Positions 17,801 through 26,427 of a stretch of DNA of 64,000 nucleotides are shown here, in pieces. Every line of letters begins with the position of its first letter. The stretch's first letter is position 1. Location of the stretch: positions 434,001 through 498,000 of the forward strand of contig JAJEEG010000002.1 of the NCBI GenBank assembly GCA_022821085.1, given 5' to 3'. The position numbers and the translations under genes are program-made. Under the pieces are notes generated by a model. The model saw only the letters and a program-made list of their open reading frames with translations. It searched no databases and was not told where the DNA came from. This stretch comes from Candidatus Latescibacterota bacterium (lineage in GTDB: Bacteria > JAAXHH01).

Positions 17801-19491
17801 ACAGCACCGCTCGAACGGCGGATGGCGACTATACCGCCGTTTCGGGCACGCTGGTCTTGCCCGCCCTGCAGACGGGCGGGACCATCTCGGTGCCGGTTCT
17901 GGACGACGATCTCAACGAGGGGACGGAATACCTGGTCCTGACTCTATCCGCCGCCAGCGGGGCGGTGTTCGGGGATTCGATAGCCATCGGGACGATAATC
18001 AACAGCGATCCTCTGCCGGACGCCTGGCTTGCCAGATTCGGCCGTTCGGTATCGGACCAGGTGATGCGGTCCGTCGAAAGAAGACTCGAAAGCGGTTCCA
18101 GGTCCTCCCACCTGACCATCAGTGGAAGGGAAATCAGCCGGTTGTGGGATAGAAGCGAAGCATACCGGTTGCAGACAGGACTGGTAACGCTGCTCGGCCT
18201 GACTGGCGCATTTGAAGGGTCCGCCGGCAACAACTCCGGTGGCGGCATCGGGATCGCCGGCCAAAAACGCTCCGCCTCACACTCCGGTGGCGCCCGCATA
18301 CCCGATCCGCGCGCACTGGTCAGCTCGACTTCCTTCCATTTTAACAGGGATACGGGATCCGGTACGGGCGGCGGCTCGCGCCGTATTTCGGCCTGGGGCG
18401 AGTACGCCTTCACCCGGTTCAACGGCAATGAAGACGGGCTTTCTCTCGAAGGCGACGTAAATACTGCAATCGTCGCGCTGGACGGACAGTGGGGACGCAG
18501 AACAGCCGGCGTCGCCTTCTCATACAGTGAAGGACGCGGCGGATACACCCGGCCCGATGCCGGGTCCGACGCAACGGGTGGTACGATCGGCAGCACGCTG
18601 GCCGCTTTCTATCCCTACGTCCATTACCGACACAATCGCCGCACGTCTGTCTGGGGCCTGCTGGGGTACGGACGGGGCAACCTCGAGGTTACCCCGGACG
18701 AAACAGAGTCTATACTGGAAACGGAAGTGAGCAATGCCATGGCGGCCCTGGGCGCACGGGGTCTTCTCACGATGCATTCCGCCGGGGCCGGACTGGTTGA
18801 CCTGGCAGTACGATCGGATGTCCTGCTTACCCGTACCACTTCCGCATCGATTGCCGGACTGTCGGCCGGGAAGGGCGCGACGAGCCGGATGCGGCTTATC
18901 CTCGAAAGCTCCGGCGCGTTGCCCCTTCTGGGCGGCATCCTCACGCCAAACCTGGAAACCGGCCTTCGTTATGATGGCGGAGACGCGGAGACGGGTGCGG
19001 GGATCGAGGCGGGCGGCGGCCTGGGTTGGATCGTCGGTCCCCTGTCAATGCGGGTGAATGCACACAGGCTGCTCGTACACAACGATGGCGCGTACGAGGA
19101 GTGGGGTTACGGTGCGTCGATGCGTTACGAAGCAGGCACGGCGGCTGACGGCCGCGGCCTTCGTCTTCGCCTTGGTTCCCGCCGGGGAGCGTCGCCCGGC
19201 GGCGTGCAAAGGCTCTGGTCGGCACGGACCGCCGTTGAAATGATGCCACGGGGCTCCCCGTCCCGAGACCAAGGCTACGACGCCGAGGTCGGCTACGGCA
19301 TCCGCAGCGGCGGCCTGTGGTACCCCTACCTGGCTGCGGACACCGACGCAGACGGCCACCACGAGACGCGTCTCGGCCTGACGGTCGTCGTCGGCAGCGT
19401 GTTCGACGCACGCCTGGAAATCAGCCGGTCCGGGGACGTCAGCCATCTGCCGGACGCCACTGTTATCATGCGCGGATCATTGAGGTTCTAG
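14851..19491 (+). CDS. Large autotransporter-like surface protein with Calx-beta domain
   Basis: 1546 aa. Signal peptide 1-27 (ending SSHAQ). The passenger has a beta-rich first module (about 30-205), an Ig-like segment (208-300), two related modules of roughly 130-150 aa that each open with a Cys-x-x-Pro and W-x-G pattern (from about 308 and 554) with a SwmB-like segment between them, then a duplicated module around 730-940 (ELSYLTVRNGLLEVSGG and GLSYLTVQDGLFEVSGG). A Calx-beta domain follows (about 947-1050). After a linker, residues 1160-1546 form repeated amphipathic strands and end in RGSLRF, the aromatic C-terminus of outer-membrane barrels. It is probably a self-displayed adhesin-like protein. 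Ligands are unknown. Confidence 0.8.
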   Translation: MSFLSRTRVALLILLGGTLYAGSSHAQETHPFVSNLSQGSTGTASPSLWNRAQGFDTGSHQDGYTLRNVQIFMGDTQYFKVSVCPTDSNGQPPTDRHGATGSGCTELALPSPKQSGTVTFNAPSGTTLLPDTTYSVFIEFGSNYSLARTSSDNEDENPTEGWSIANGYLFQQLNSGYIASDPSTPDRFIWRTSRYSFRMTVNGVTATGKPNIEGRTFVPALLTVDTSEIGSLSGLTDPDFTYQWIRVDANGTNPVNVGTDSTYTLTDSDAGKQIKVKVGFVDDLGRTDSVTSDAFPSVDDTVGEAAVCNVPSLTGGAAIIWSGNMRLGEHTDSALGDLAGYSSVGTGFGTLNDPTFRFDPDGAEYTITDIHHNSGSGHTINLGLDQAFSADEKRTLTLYGCSEPLYLMDTANPQTVDGRVIYKWENTGLIWSSYIVKTLYLVRDEEAPEFSSVAIDTTAIALTFTEDLASNPPPVTAFTVNRRTSAGVRNTVGLTGAATIEGAVLTLTLSSAVTDTDILSVVYAKPESGNKLSDLFLNEVAEFTTPAFSIGVMGLGCLAPDLGDREKVWEGDLSVGVYRVGQRKEIITGYGYDSVQGFGSLDPDNFTIGGNDKYGIKLVLLYDQPNPGVSVYQPGDFVFVLDRALKPEVRADLQLHVCDAAPFEFAAADSLVYTNNAGQKEYDYSWSSVELEWANIFDRKLTLSRAMEEQSSQQQSPETIAETATAGPEARFASLPDRHDGASEIRFELHFSEEPDELSYLTVRNGLLEVSGGTVTGARRMIPHNDTSWLVTVEPSSGGDIFISIPARPCGATNSVCFDGRPLATSVTTFVPGVEFFAVFSKVPKEHDGVNSIVIEMQITDQPDGLSYLTVQDGLFEVSGGSIERAWRLNPPDNKGWGLRIVPDGTGDVVVRLRETTDCGSPPGVCTEDGRMLPGNLQATVYGPAVLSVSDAEVREGPAANLEFTVSLSRQRYKATEVTYTTSDSTARTADGDYTAVSGTLVLPALQTGGTISVPVLDDDLNEGTEYLVLTLSAASGAVFGDSIAIGTIINSDPLPDAWLARFGRSVSDQVMRSVERRLESGSRSSHLTISGREISRLWDRSEAYRLQTGLVTLLGLTGAFEGSAGNNSGGGIGIAGQKRSASHSGGARIPDPRALVSSTSFHFNRDTGSGTGGGSRRISAWGEYAFTRFNGNEDGLSLEGDVNTAIVALDGQWGRRTAGVAFSYSEGRGGYTRPDAGSDATGGTIGSTLAAFYPYVHYRHNRRTSVWGLLGYGRGNLEVTPDETESILETEVSNAMAALGARGLLTMHSAGAGLVDLAVRSDVLLTRTTSASIAGLSAGKGATSRMRLILESSGALPLLGGILTPNLETGLRYDGGDAETGAGIEAGGGLGWIVGPLSMRVNAHRLLVHNDGAYEEWGYGASMRYEAGTAADGRGLRLRLGSRRGASPGGVQRLWSARTAVEMMPRGSPSRDQGYDAEVGYGIRSGGLWYPYLAADTDADGHHETRLGLTVVVGSVFDARLEISRSGDVSHLPDATVIMRGSLRF

Positions 19492-19610
19492 ACGACAACG
19501 CCCCGCCAGGCGTTTGTCTTATGTTTACGTCATGAGTCCCGGACAAATGCAAAGATCGCTCAAAGACCGATGAACAAGGCGTTTTGCCCGTATCGTCGGG
19601 CGGAATGTGC

Positions 19611-19639
19611 TTGACACAGCCGGCGTCTTTCGATTAGTT
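19611..19639 (+). promoter_or_regulatory. Candidate promoter for aconitase
   Basis: TTGACA at 19611-19616, 17 bases, then TTAGTT at 19634-19639. The -35 is perfect and the -10 weak. It lies 61 bases upstream of the acn start. Confidence 0.4.
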
Positions 19640-19700
19640 TGCGAAATCTTGTTCAAATTGGAAATCATGTAGCCAATCGGAATACCCGGAGTCGATTACA

Positions 19701-22469
19701 GTGCCGCGTAACCTGAACAGCTTCGGTGCCCGCGCCGCATTGAACGCGGGCGGAAGCGCCAGTACCTACTACTCGCTATCAAGGGCCGAGGAAGGCGGCG
19801 CCGGGGACATTTCGCGTCTTCCCTTCTCCCTCAAGGTCATGGTGGAGAACCTGTTGCGCCACGAAGACGGCGTGTCGGTCTCCGCGGAGGACGTGGCCGC
19901 CGTCGTCGAAAGCGCCGCGGGCGGGCCCTCCGAACGGGAGATCGCCTTCCGCCCAGCGCGGGTGCTGATGCAGGACTTCACGGGCGTGCCGGCCGTCGTC
20001 GACCTGGCCGCCATGCGGGACGCCATCCGGAAGCTGGGCGGCGCGGCCGACCGCATCAATCCCCTGCAGGACGTGGACCTGGTCATCGACCATTCCGTAC
20101 AGGTGGACGAGTTCGGCTCCCGCCGCGCCTTCGCGGCCAACGTGGACCGCGAGTTCGACCGGAACCTGGAGCGGTACCGCTTCCTCAAGTGGGGGCAGCG
20201 GGCCTTTGACAACTTCCGCGTCGTCCCGCCCGGTACGGGCATCGTGCACCAGGTCAACCTCGAGTATCTGGCCAAGGTGGTCTTCGCCCGGGAGCGCGAC
20301 GGGGAATCGATCGCCTATCCCGACACGCTGGTGGGGACGGATTCCCATACGACCATGATCAACGGGCTCGGCGTGGTCGGCTGGGGCGTGGGCGGCATCG
20401 AGGCGGAAGCGGCCATGCTCGGCCAGCCGGTATCGATGCTCATCCCGTCCGTGGTGGGATTCAGGATGACCGGCGCCCTGCCGGCCGGGGCCACGGCGAC
20501 GGACCTGGTCCTGACGGTCACCCAGATGCTCCGGGCACACGGCGTCGTCGGCAAGTTCGTCGAATTCTACGGTCCCGGGCTGGACAGCCTGTCCCTGCCC
20601 GACCGGGCGACCATCGCCAACATGGCTCCCGAATACGGCGCCACCGTGGGGTTCTTTCCGGTGGACGGCGAGACCCTGTCCTACATGGAACTCACCGGCC
20701 GAGACGCAGGCGAGATCGAACTGGCCGAAGCCTATTCGAAGTCGCAGGGCCTGTTCCGCACAAGCAGCACCCCCGACCCGGTCTTCTCCGACGCCCTGGA
20801 ACTCGACCTCGGCACCGTCGAACCGAGCATGGCGGGCCCCCGCAGGCCCCAGGACCGCGTATCGCTGTCCAGCGTCAAGCCGTCGTTCCGGAAGGAACTG
20901 GCCGCCATGCTGGCCGACGAGAACCCGGACCTTTCCGACGAGACCGTCGACCAGTGGGTGGACGGCAACGGGCACGCGCCCGGCGAGCTGGGCACGCTGG
21001 CGAAAAAAGCGCCCGTCGACATGGACGGATCGGCCTTCGACCTGGGACACGGATCGGTGGTGATCGCGGCGATTACCAGCTGCACGAACACGTCCAACCC
21101 GGCCGTGCTTGCCGCCGCCGGCGTCCTGGCGAAGAAGGCCGTCGAACGGGGCCTGACCACCCGGCCCTGGGTGAAGACCAGCCTCGCGCCGGGCTCGCAG
21201 GTCGTGACCCGGTACCTGGAAGACATGGGCCTGCTTCCCTACCTGGAGCAGCTCCGGTTCCACGTCGTGGGCTACGGCTGCACGACCTGCATCGGCAACA
21301 GCGGCCCCGTGCCCGCCCCCATCGGCGACGCGGTGCGGGAATCCGACCTGGTCGCGGCCGCGGTACTGAGCGGCAACCGGAATTTCGAAGGCCGCGTGAA
21401 CCCCATCGTCAAGGCCAATTATCTGGCTTCGCCGCCGCTCGTGGTGGCCTACGCCCTGGCCGGACGCATGGACGTGGACCTGTACAACGAACCCATTGGA
21501 ACCGACCAAAAGGGCGGCGACGTCTATCTGCGGGATATCTGGCCCACGCCCGGAGAGGTCCGGGAGGCCGTGCGCGCCTCCGTGCGCCGGGAGATGTTCC
21601 AGTCGATCTACGCCGACGTCTTCACGGGCGACGACCGCTGGGCGGAACTGGCCGCGACGAGCGACGAGTCCTATGCCTGGGACGACGCGTCCACCTACGT
21701 CAAGCTCCCGCCCTACTTCGACGACATGCCGCCTGAACCCGGCAATATCACGGACATTCGGGGCGCCCGCGTACTGGCGGTGCTCGGCGATTCCGTCACG
21801 ACGGACCACATTTCACCTGCCGGTTCGATCCAGGCCGACAGCCCCGCGGGCCGGTACCTGGTCGAGCGCGGCGTGGCACCGAAGGACTTCAACTCATACG
21901 GCGCGCGGCGGGGCAACCACGAAGTCATGATGCGGGGCACCTTCGCCAACATCCGGCTGCGCAACCGCCTGGCGCCGGGCACGGAGGGCGGCTGGACGAA
22001 GACCGCGCCCGACGCCGAACCAGTCGCCATCTACGATGCCGCCATGGCGTACCGCGCCTCGGATACCCCGCTGATCGTCATCGCCGGCAAAGAGTACGGA
22101 TCCGGCTCGTCCCGGGACTGGGCCGCCAAGGGGCCCAATCTCCTCGGCGTCCGGGCCGTGATCGTGGAAAGCTACGAACGCATCCACCGCAGCAACCTCA
22201 TCGGCATGGGGATCCTGCCTCTGCAGTTCGAGGAGGGTGAAAGCGCCGAATCGCTCGGCCTGACCGGTTTCGAGACCTACGACATCGAGGGGATCGAGGG
22301 CGGCATCACCCCCCGGCAGCGCGTCCGTGTCCAGGTGACCGCCGCGGACGGCGCCACGAGAACATTCAGCACCCTTGTGCGCATCGACACCCCGGTGGAG
22401 GTGGAATACTACCGCCACGGCGGCATTCTGCAATATGTACTGCGGGGCCTGTTGGCGTCGGGAGCATAG
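19701..22469 (+). CDS. acnA: Aconitate hydratase
   Basis: 922 aa with a GTG start at 19701, and GGAG lies 9 bases upstream. Three 4Fe-4S cluster cysteines occur in SCTNTSNP (about residue 460) and YGCTTCIGN (about 526 and 529). The swivel domain carries [10 protein letters not shown]. Domain order and length match the AcnA/IRP1-type enzyme, not AcnB. It interconverts citrate and isocitrate in the TCA cycle. The gene has its own promoter. Its stop is followed at once by a tandem 20-bp repeat and then GAPDH, so the two central-metabolism genes may be read together. Confidence 0.96.
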   Translation: MPRNLNSFGARAALNAGGSASTYYSLSRAEEGGAGDISRLPFSLKVMVENLLRHEDGVSVSAEDVAAVVESAAGGPSEREIAFRPARVLMQDFTGVPAVVDLAAMRDAIRKLGGAADRINPLQDVDLVIDHSVQVDEFGSRRAFAANVDREFDRNLERYRFLKWGQRAFDNFRVVPPGTGIVHQVNLEYLAKVVFARERDGESIAYPDTLVGTDSHTTMINGLGVVGWGVGGIEAEAAMLGQPVSMLIPSVVGFRMTGALPAGATATDLVLTVTQMLRAHGVVGKFVEFYGPGLDSLSLPDRATIANMAPEYGATVGFFPVDGETLSYMELTGRDAGEIELAEAYSKSQGLFRTSSTPDPVFSDALELDLGTVEPSMAGPRRPQDRVSLSSVKPSFRKELAAMLADENPDLSDETVDQWVDGNGHAPGELGTLAKKAPVDMDGSAFDLGHGSVVIAAITSCTNTSNPAVLAAAGVLAKKAVERGLTTRPWVKTSLAPGSQVVTRYLEDMGLLPYLEQLRFHVVGYGCTTCIGNSGPVPAPIGDAVRESDLVAAAVLSGNRNFEGRVNPIVKANYLASPPLVVAYALAGRMDVDLYNEPIGTDQKGGDVYLRDIWPTPGEVREAVRASVRREMFQSIYADVFTGDDRWAELAATSDESYAWDDASTYVKLPPYFDDMPPEPGNITDIRGARVLAVLGDSVTTDHISPAGSIQADSPAGRYLVERGVAPKDFNSYGARRGNHEVMMRGTFANIRLRNRLAPGTEGGWTKTAPDAEPVAIYDAAMAYRASDTPLIVIAGKEYGSGSSRDWAAKGPNLLGVRAVIVESYERIHRSNLIGMGILPLQFEEGESAESLGLTGFETYDIEGIEGGITPRQRVRVQVTAADGATRTFSTLVRIDTPVEVEYYRHGGILQYVLRGLLASGA

Positions 22470-22507
22470 CGGCACGCGCTGAAAAACAGCGGCACGCGCT
22501 GAAAAAC
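22468..22507. repeat. 20-bp perfect tandem repeat at the acnA stop
   Basis: AGCGGCACGCGCTGAAAAAC occurs at 22468-22487 and again at 22488-22507. The first copy starts inside the acnA TAG stop codon. Confidence 0.95.
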
Positions 22508-22539
22508 GTAGATAACGAACCGGCCAGCGCCGGTATTGA

Positions 22540-23601
<1,062 letters not shown>

Positions 23602-23611
23602 GGGGTGGGGT

Positions 23612-23637
23612 CCGGTCCAAGCAACCTTTCGGACCGG
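23612..23637. terminator. Possible bidirectional hairpin between gap and the sensor gene
   Basis: CCGGTCC at 23612-23618 pairs with GGACCGG at 23631-23637 around a 12-base loop, between two converging genes. No T run follows on either side, so intrinsic termination is doubtful. Confidence 0.3.
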
Positions 23638-23670
23638 CCTACGCAAAACCCCTGGCCGAAAGCATCCCGC

Positions 23671-26031
23671 CTACGCGTCCCCGGGGCGGATCAGGCGGTA
23701 GCCGACGCCGCGCACGTTGGCGACGTAGGACGGGTTGTCAGCGCTTTCACCGAGCTTTCTCCGTAGACGTTTGACGGTGGCCCGTACGAGCCTTGTGTCG
23801 CCGAAACCGCGCCTGCCCCAGATCTCGCGCAGCAGGGTGTCGTAGGTGGCGATCCGTCCCGTGCAGAGCGAAAGCACGCGCAGCACCTCGTATTCCGTAG
23901 CCGTCAGCGCCACCGGCCGACCCGCGAGCTTGACTTCGCGGCGGTCGTAATCGATGGCCAGCTCGCCGAGTACGAAACGATCCGGGTTGGCCCGCCGGCG
24001 GAGGATGGCCCCGATCCGGGCCGTGAGCTCGGTCGGCGAGAAGGGCTTGACGATGTAGTCCTCGGCGCCGGCCTCCAGCGCCCTGGCGATCGTCTCGTCG
24101 CGTCCGTAGCCCGAGATGAAGATCACCGGCAGGGTGGCGAGCTCGGGTATCTTCCGCATGAGTTCGATCCCGTCGGTTCCAGGCAGCATCAGGTCGAGCA
24201 GGACCAGCTTAGGCCTTTCCGTTTCGATGATGCTCGAGATTTCCCGGTGATCGGCCGTCACCACGGCGGAGTAGTCCGCGTCGGCGAGGACGTCGCGCAC
24301 GTAACTCAGCGTCTGCGGGTCGTCGTCCACGATGAGCACCGTCGTCGGCTGGCGTCCCTCCGAAACCTGGCCGGAGGCGCGCCGGGCATCGCCGGCCGCT
24401 GCGTCTTCGCCGCCCGTATCCGCGACAGGAATCGTGAAGATGAAACGCGTGCCCTTGCCCACGCCCGGGCTTTCGGCCCGTATGCGCCCGCCGTGGGCCT
24501 CGACCAGTCCCTTGCAGATGGCAAGGCCCAGTCCACCGGCCACGCCGGAGTCTACTTCGTTGCGCCCGTATTTGCGAAACAACCGCCCCAGCAGTTCCGG
24601 TGCAATGCCCCGGCCCTCGTCGGCCACCGCGACCGCTACGTACACGCCGTCCCGCTCGGCCGAGATGCGTATGGGAGCCGTTGCCGCCGAATGGCGGGCG
24701 GCGTTGGCCAGCAGATTGTTCAGCACCTGCACGATGCGTTTCCGGTCGGCGAGCACCGGAGGCAGGTCGGGCGGCAGGTCGATGAGGACGTTGTGCCTGG
24801 CGCCGCCGGACAGGAACGTGTTGCGGGCCTGGTCCACCAGGAAACTCACCTCCGAGGGTTCCGGGGTGACCGACAGCGTGCCCGTATCGGTGCGTCCCGC
24901 GTCGAGCAGGTCGCCAATCAGACTGTCCATGAGATTGGCCTGTTCGTCGATGATACGGAAGAACTGGCGCACTTCGGCCGGATCGAGTTCCCGCGAGGCG
25001 TTCAGCACAGTCGTCGCCGATCCCTTGATGGAGGTCAGCGGCGCACGCAGTTCGTGGCTCACCATGCTGAGAAACTCGGCCCGTGTCCGGTCCAGTTCCT
25101 GCAGTGCCGCCAGGTCCTGCATGGTGACCACCACCGACGTCACCGCACCGTCCTCGCCGCGAACCGGGGTGGCGCTCACGAGCACCGTCACATTGCGCCC
25201 GTCGGGAATGGTAATCACGACCTCCACGTCACGCACCGTCTCGGCACTGTGGAGCACCTGGGCAAGGGAGAACTGGTCCAGCGCGATTTCGCGTCCGTCG
25301 GCGAAGCGGCAGGTCGCCACCTCGAGTAAGGCTTCAATGGGTTTTCCCGGCAGACGCAGGTTCTCCCCGATCCGCTTCGCCTCCCGGTTCATCGACACCG
25401 GACTGCCGGTCACCGCTTCGAACACCACGACGCCCACCGGGGAAGTCTCTACCAGTGACTCGAGGTCGGCCCTGGTGCGCTGCTCGCCGCGGTACTTGCG
25501 CGCGTTGGCAATCGCGGCGGCCGCCTGTGAGGCGAGCTGCAGGAGGACCTCCTCGTCCTCGTCCGTGAACTCACCGCCCTTCGCCTTACCGGCCAGGAAG
25601 AGGACACCGGCCTTCTCACCGAGGTGAAGCATCGGCGCGACCAGGAAGGCAATGGCGGTAGGCAGACTGTCCGACGAATAGCCGGTCTCGCGCACGTACC
25701 GGGAAAGGTCCGCCCGCCTGAACGGACCGGCCAGACCGCGGATGTGTTCGAAGAATTGCAGCCCGTCGGGCCATGCCAACAGTCGCTGATGCTCCTCGTC
25801 GGAGAGACCGGTGGTGACGAAATCCTGGAGATGGCCGGCCTCGTCGACGGTGGCGATGGCGCCGTAGCGCGCTCCGGTCAATGCGCCGGCACGCTCCACG
25901 GCCTCCTCGAGGACCGTCTCGAGGTCCAGGCTGGCACTGATACGCAGGAGCGCCTCGTTGAGCGCGGCGTTGCGATCGCGTACCTCCCGTACCTCCCGTA
26001 CCTCCCGTACCGGATCGTCGTGTGCACTCAA
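23671..26031 (-). CDS. GAF-PAS sensor histidine kinase fused to an OmpR-type response regulator
   Basis: 786 aa, TTG start at 26031 with GAGAGG upstream. Order: short VREVREVREVR repeat, GAF (about 25-180), PAS (190-320), HisKA with SMVSHELRAPLTS (His near 337), HATPase with the N box NNLLANAARH and GRGIAPELLG, G2 box GGLGLAICKGL, receiver (about 555-670) with LLDLMLPGTDG (phospho-Asp) and Lys in IVKPF, and a winged-helix DNA-binding domain (about 685-780, with TRLVRATVKRLRRKL). No membrane helix, so it senses a cytoplasmic signal. One chain holds sensor, relay and DNA-binding output. The target is not evident. It lies divergent to a large secreted protein gene. Confidence 0.9.
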   Translation of the reverse strand: MSAHDDPVREVREVREVRDRNAALNEALLRISASLDLETVLEEAVERAGALTGARYGAIATVDEAGHLQDFVTTGLSDEEHQRLLAWPDGLQFFEHIRGLAGPFRRADLSRYVRETGYSSDSLPTAIAFLVAPMLHLGEKAGVLFLAGKAKGGEFTDEDEEVLLQLASQAAAAIANARKYRGEQRTRADLESLVETSPVGVVVFEAVTGSPVSMNREAKRIGENLRLPGKPIEALLEVATCRFADGREIALDQFSLAQVLHSAETVRDVEVVITIPDGRNVTVLVSATPVRGEDGAVTSVVVTMQDLAALQELDRTRAEFLSMVSHELRAPLTSIKGSATTVLNASRELDPAEVRQFFRIIDEQANLMDSLIGDLLDAGRTDTGTLSVTPEPSEVSFLVDQARNTFLSGGARHNVLIDLPPDLPPVLADRKRIVQVLNNLLANAARHSAATAPIRISAERDGVYVAVAVADEGRGIAPELLGRLFRKYGRNEVDSGVAGGLGLAICKGLVEAHGGRIRAESPGVGKGTRFIFTIPVADTGGEDAAAGDARRASGQVSEGRQPTTVLIVDDDPQTLSYVRDVLADADYSAVVTADHREISSIIETERPKLVLLDLMLPGTDGIELMRKIPELATLPVIFISGYGRDETIARALEAGAEDYIVKPFSPTELTARIGAILRRRANPDRFVLGELAIDYDRREVKLAGRPVALTATEYEVLRVLSLCTGRIATYDTLLREIWGRRGFGDTRLVRATVKRLRRKLGESADNPSYVANVRGVGYRLIRPGDA
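25981..26007. repeat. 9-bp tandem repeat (TACCTCCCG x3) in the sensor gene
   Basis: Three perfect copies code for the Val-Arg-Glu repeats at residues 8-19 on the minus strand. Confidence 0.9.
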
Positions 26032-26427
26032 TGATCTGACCTCTCATGGATGTCCACCACGCGTTCATTCCGTCCCTTGCGAATGTTCGATCTGCCGGCC
26101 AAACGGCTTCGAAACGGTTTTCTGCAAACGCGCTTACCATCGCGATATTCCACAAAAGCGGGAATACGCGTGTTTGTCTTTGAATATCGCGGTAGTTACA
26201 CACGTTTGTCACCAAAAAACTGGTTTTTAACCTGCCTGTGGTTTTTCATTTAGCGTAACCGGCGCTAGCACGGACATCCTGCCGGCAACGGGTCACTGCC
26301 TATCAGAATTCGCGGGAAAGAACGGTCCTGTGATTACAGGGCGTTGCGCAGTTAATCGGCTTGTGATCACCCCGGCATGGCTGTAATATGGTAAGTCGGC
26401 CTGAAACAAAATCCCGGAATAAACTTC
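26032..26427. other. Divergent intergenic region, sensor gene / secreted protein gene
   Basis: 396 bases, A/T-rich in the middle (26150-26260). It contains a promoter for the rightward gene (listed separately). Frames crossing it on the minus strand do not look coding. The fused regulator's own operator might be here, but no clear direct or inverted repeat was picked out. Confidence 0.5.
26361..26389 (+). promoter_or_regulatory. Candidate promoter for the 854-aa secreted protein
   Basis: TTGTGA at 26361-26366, 17 bases, then TAATAT at 26384-26389, 39 bases before the start codon. Confidence 0.5.
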
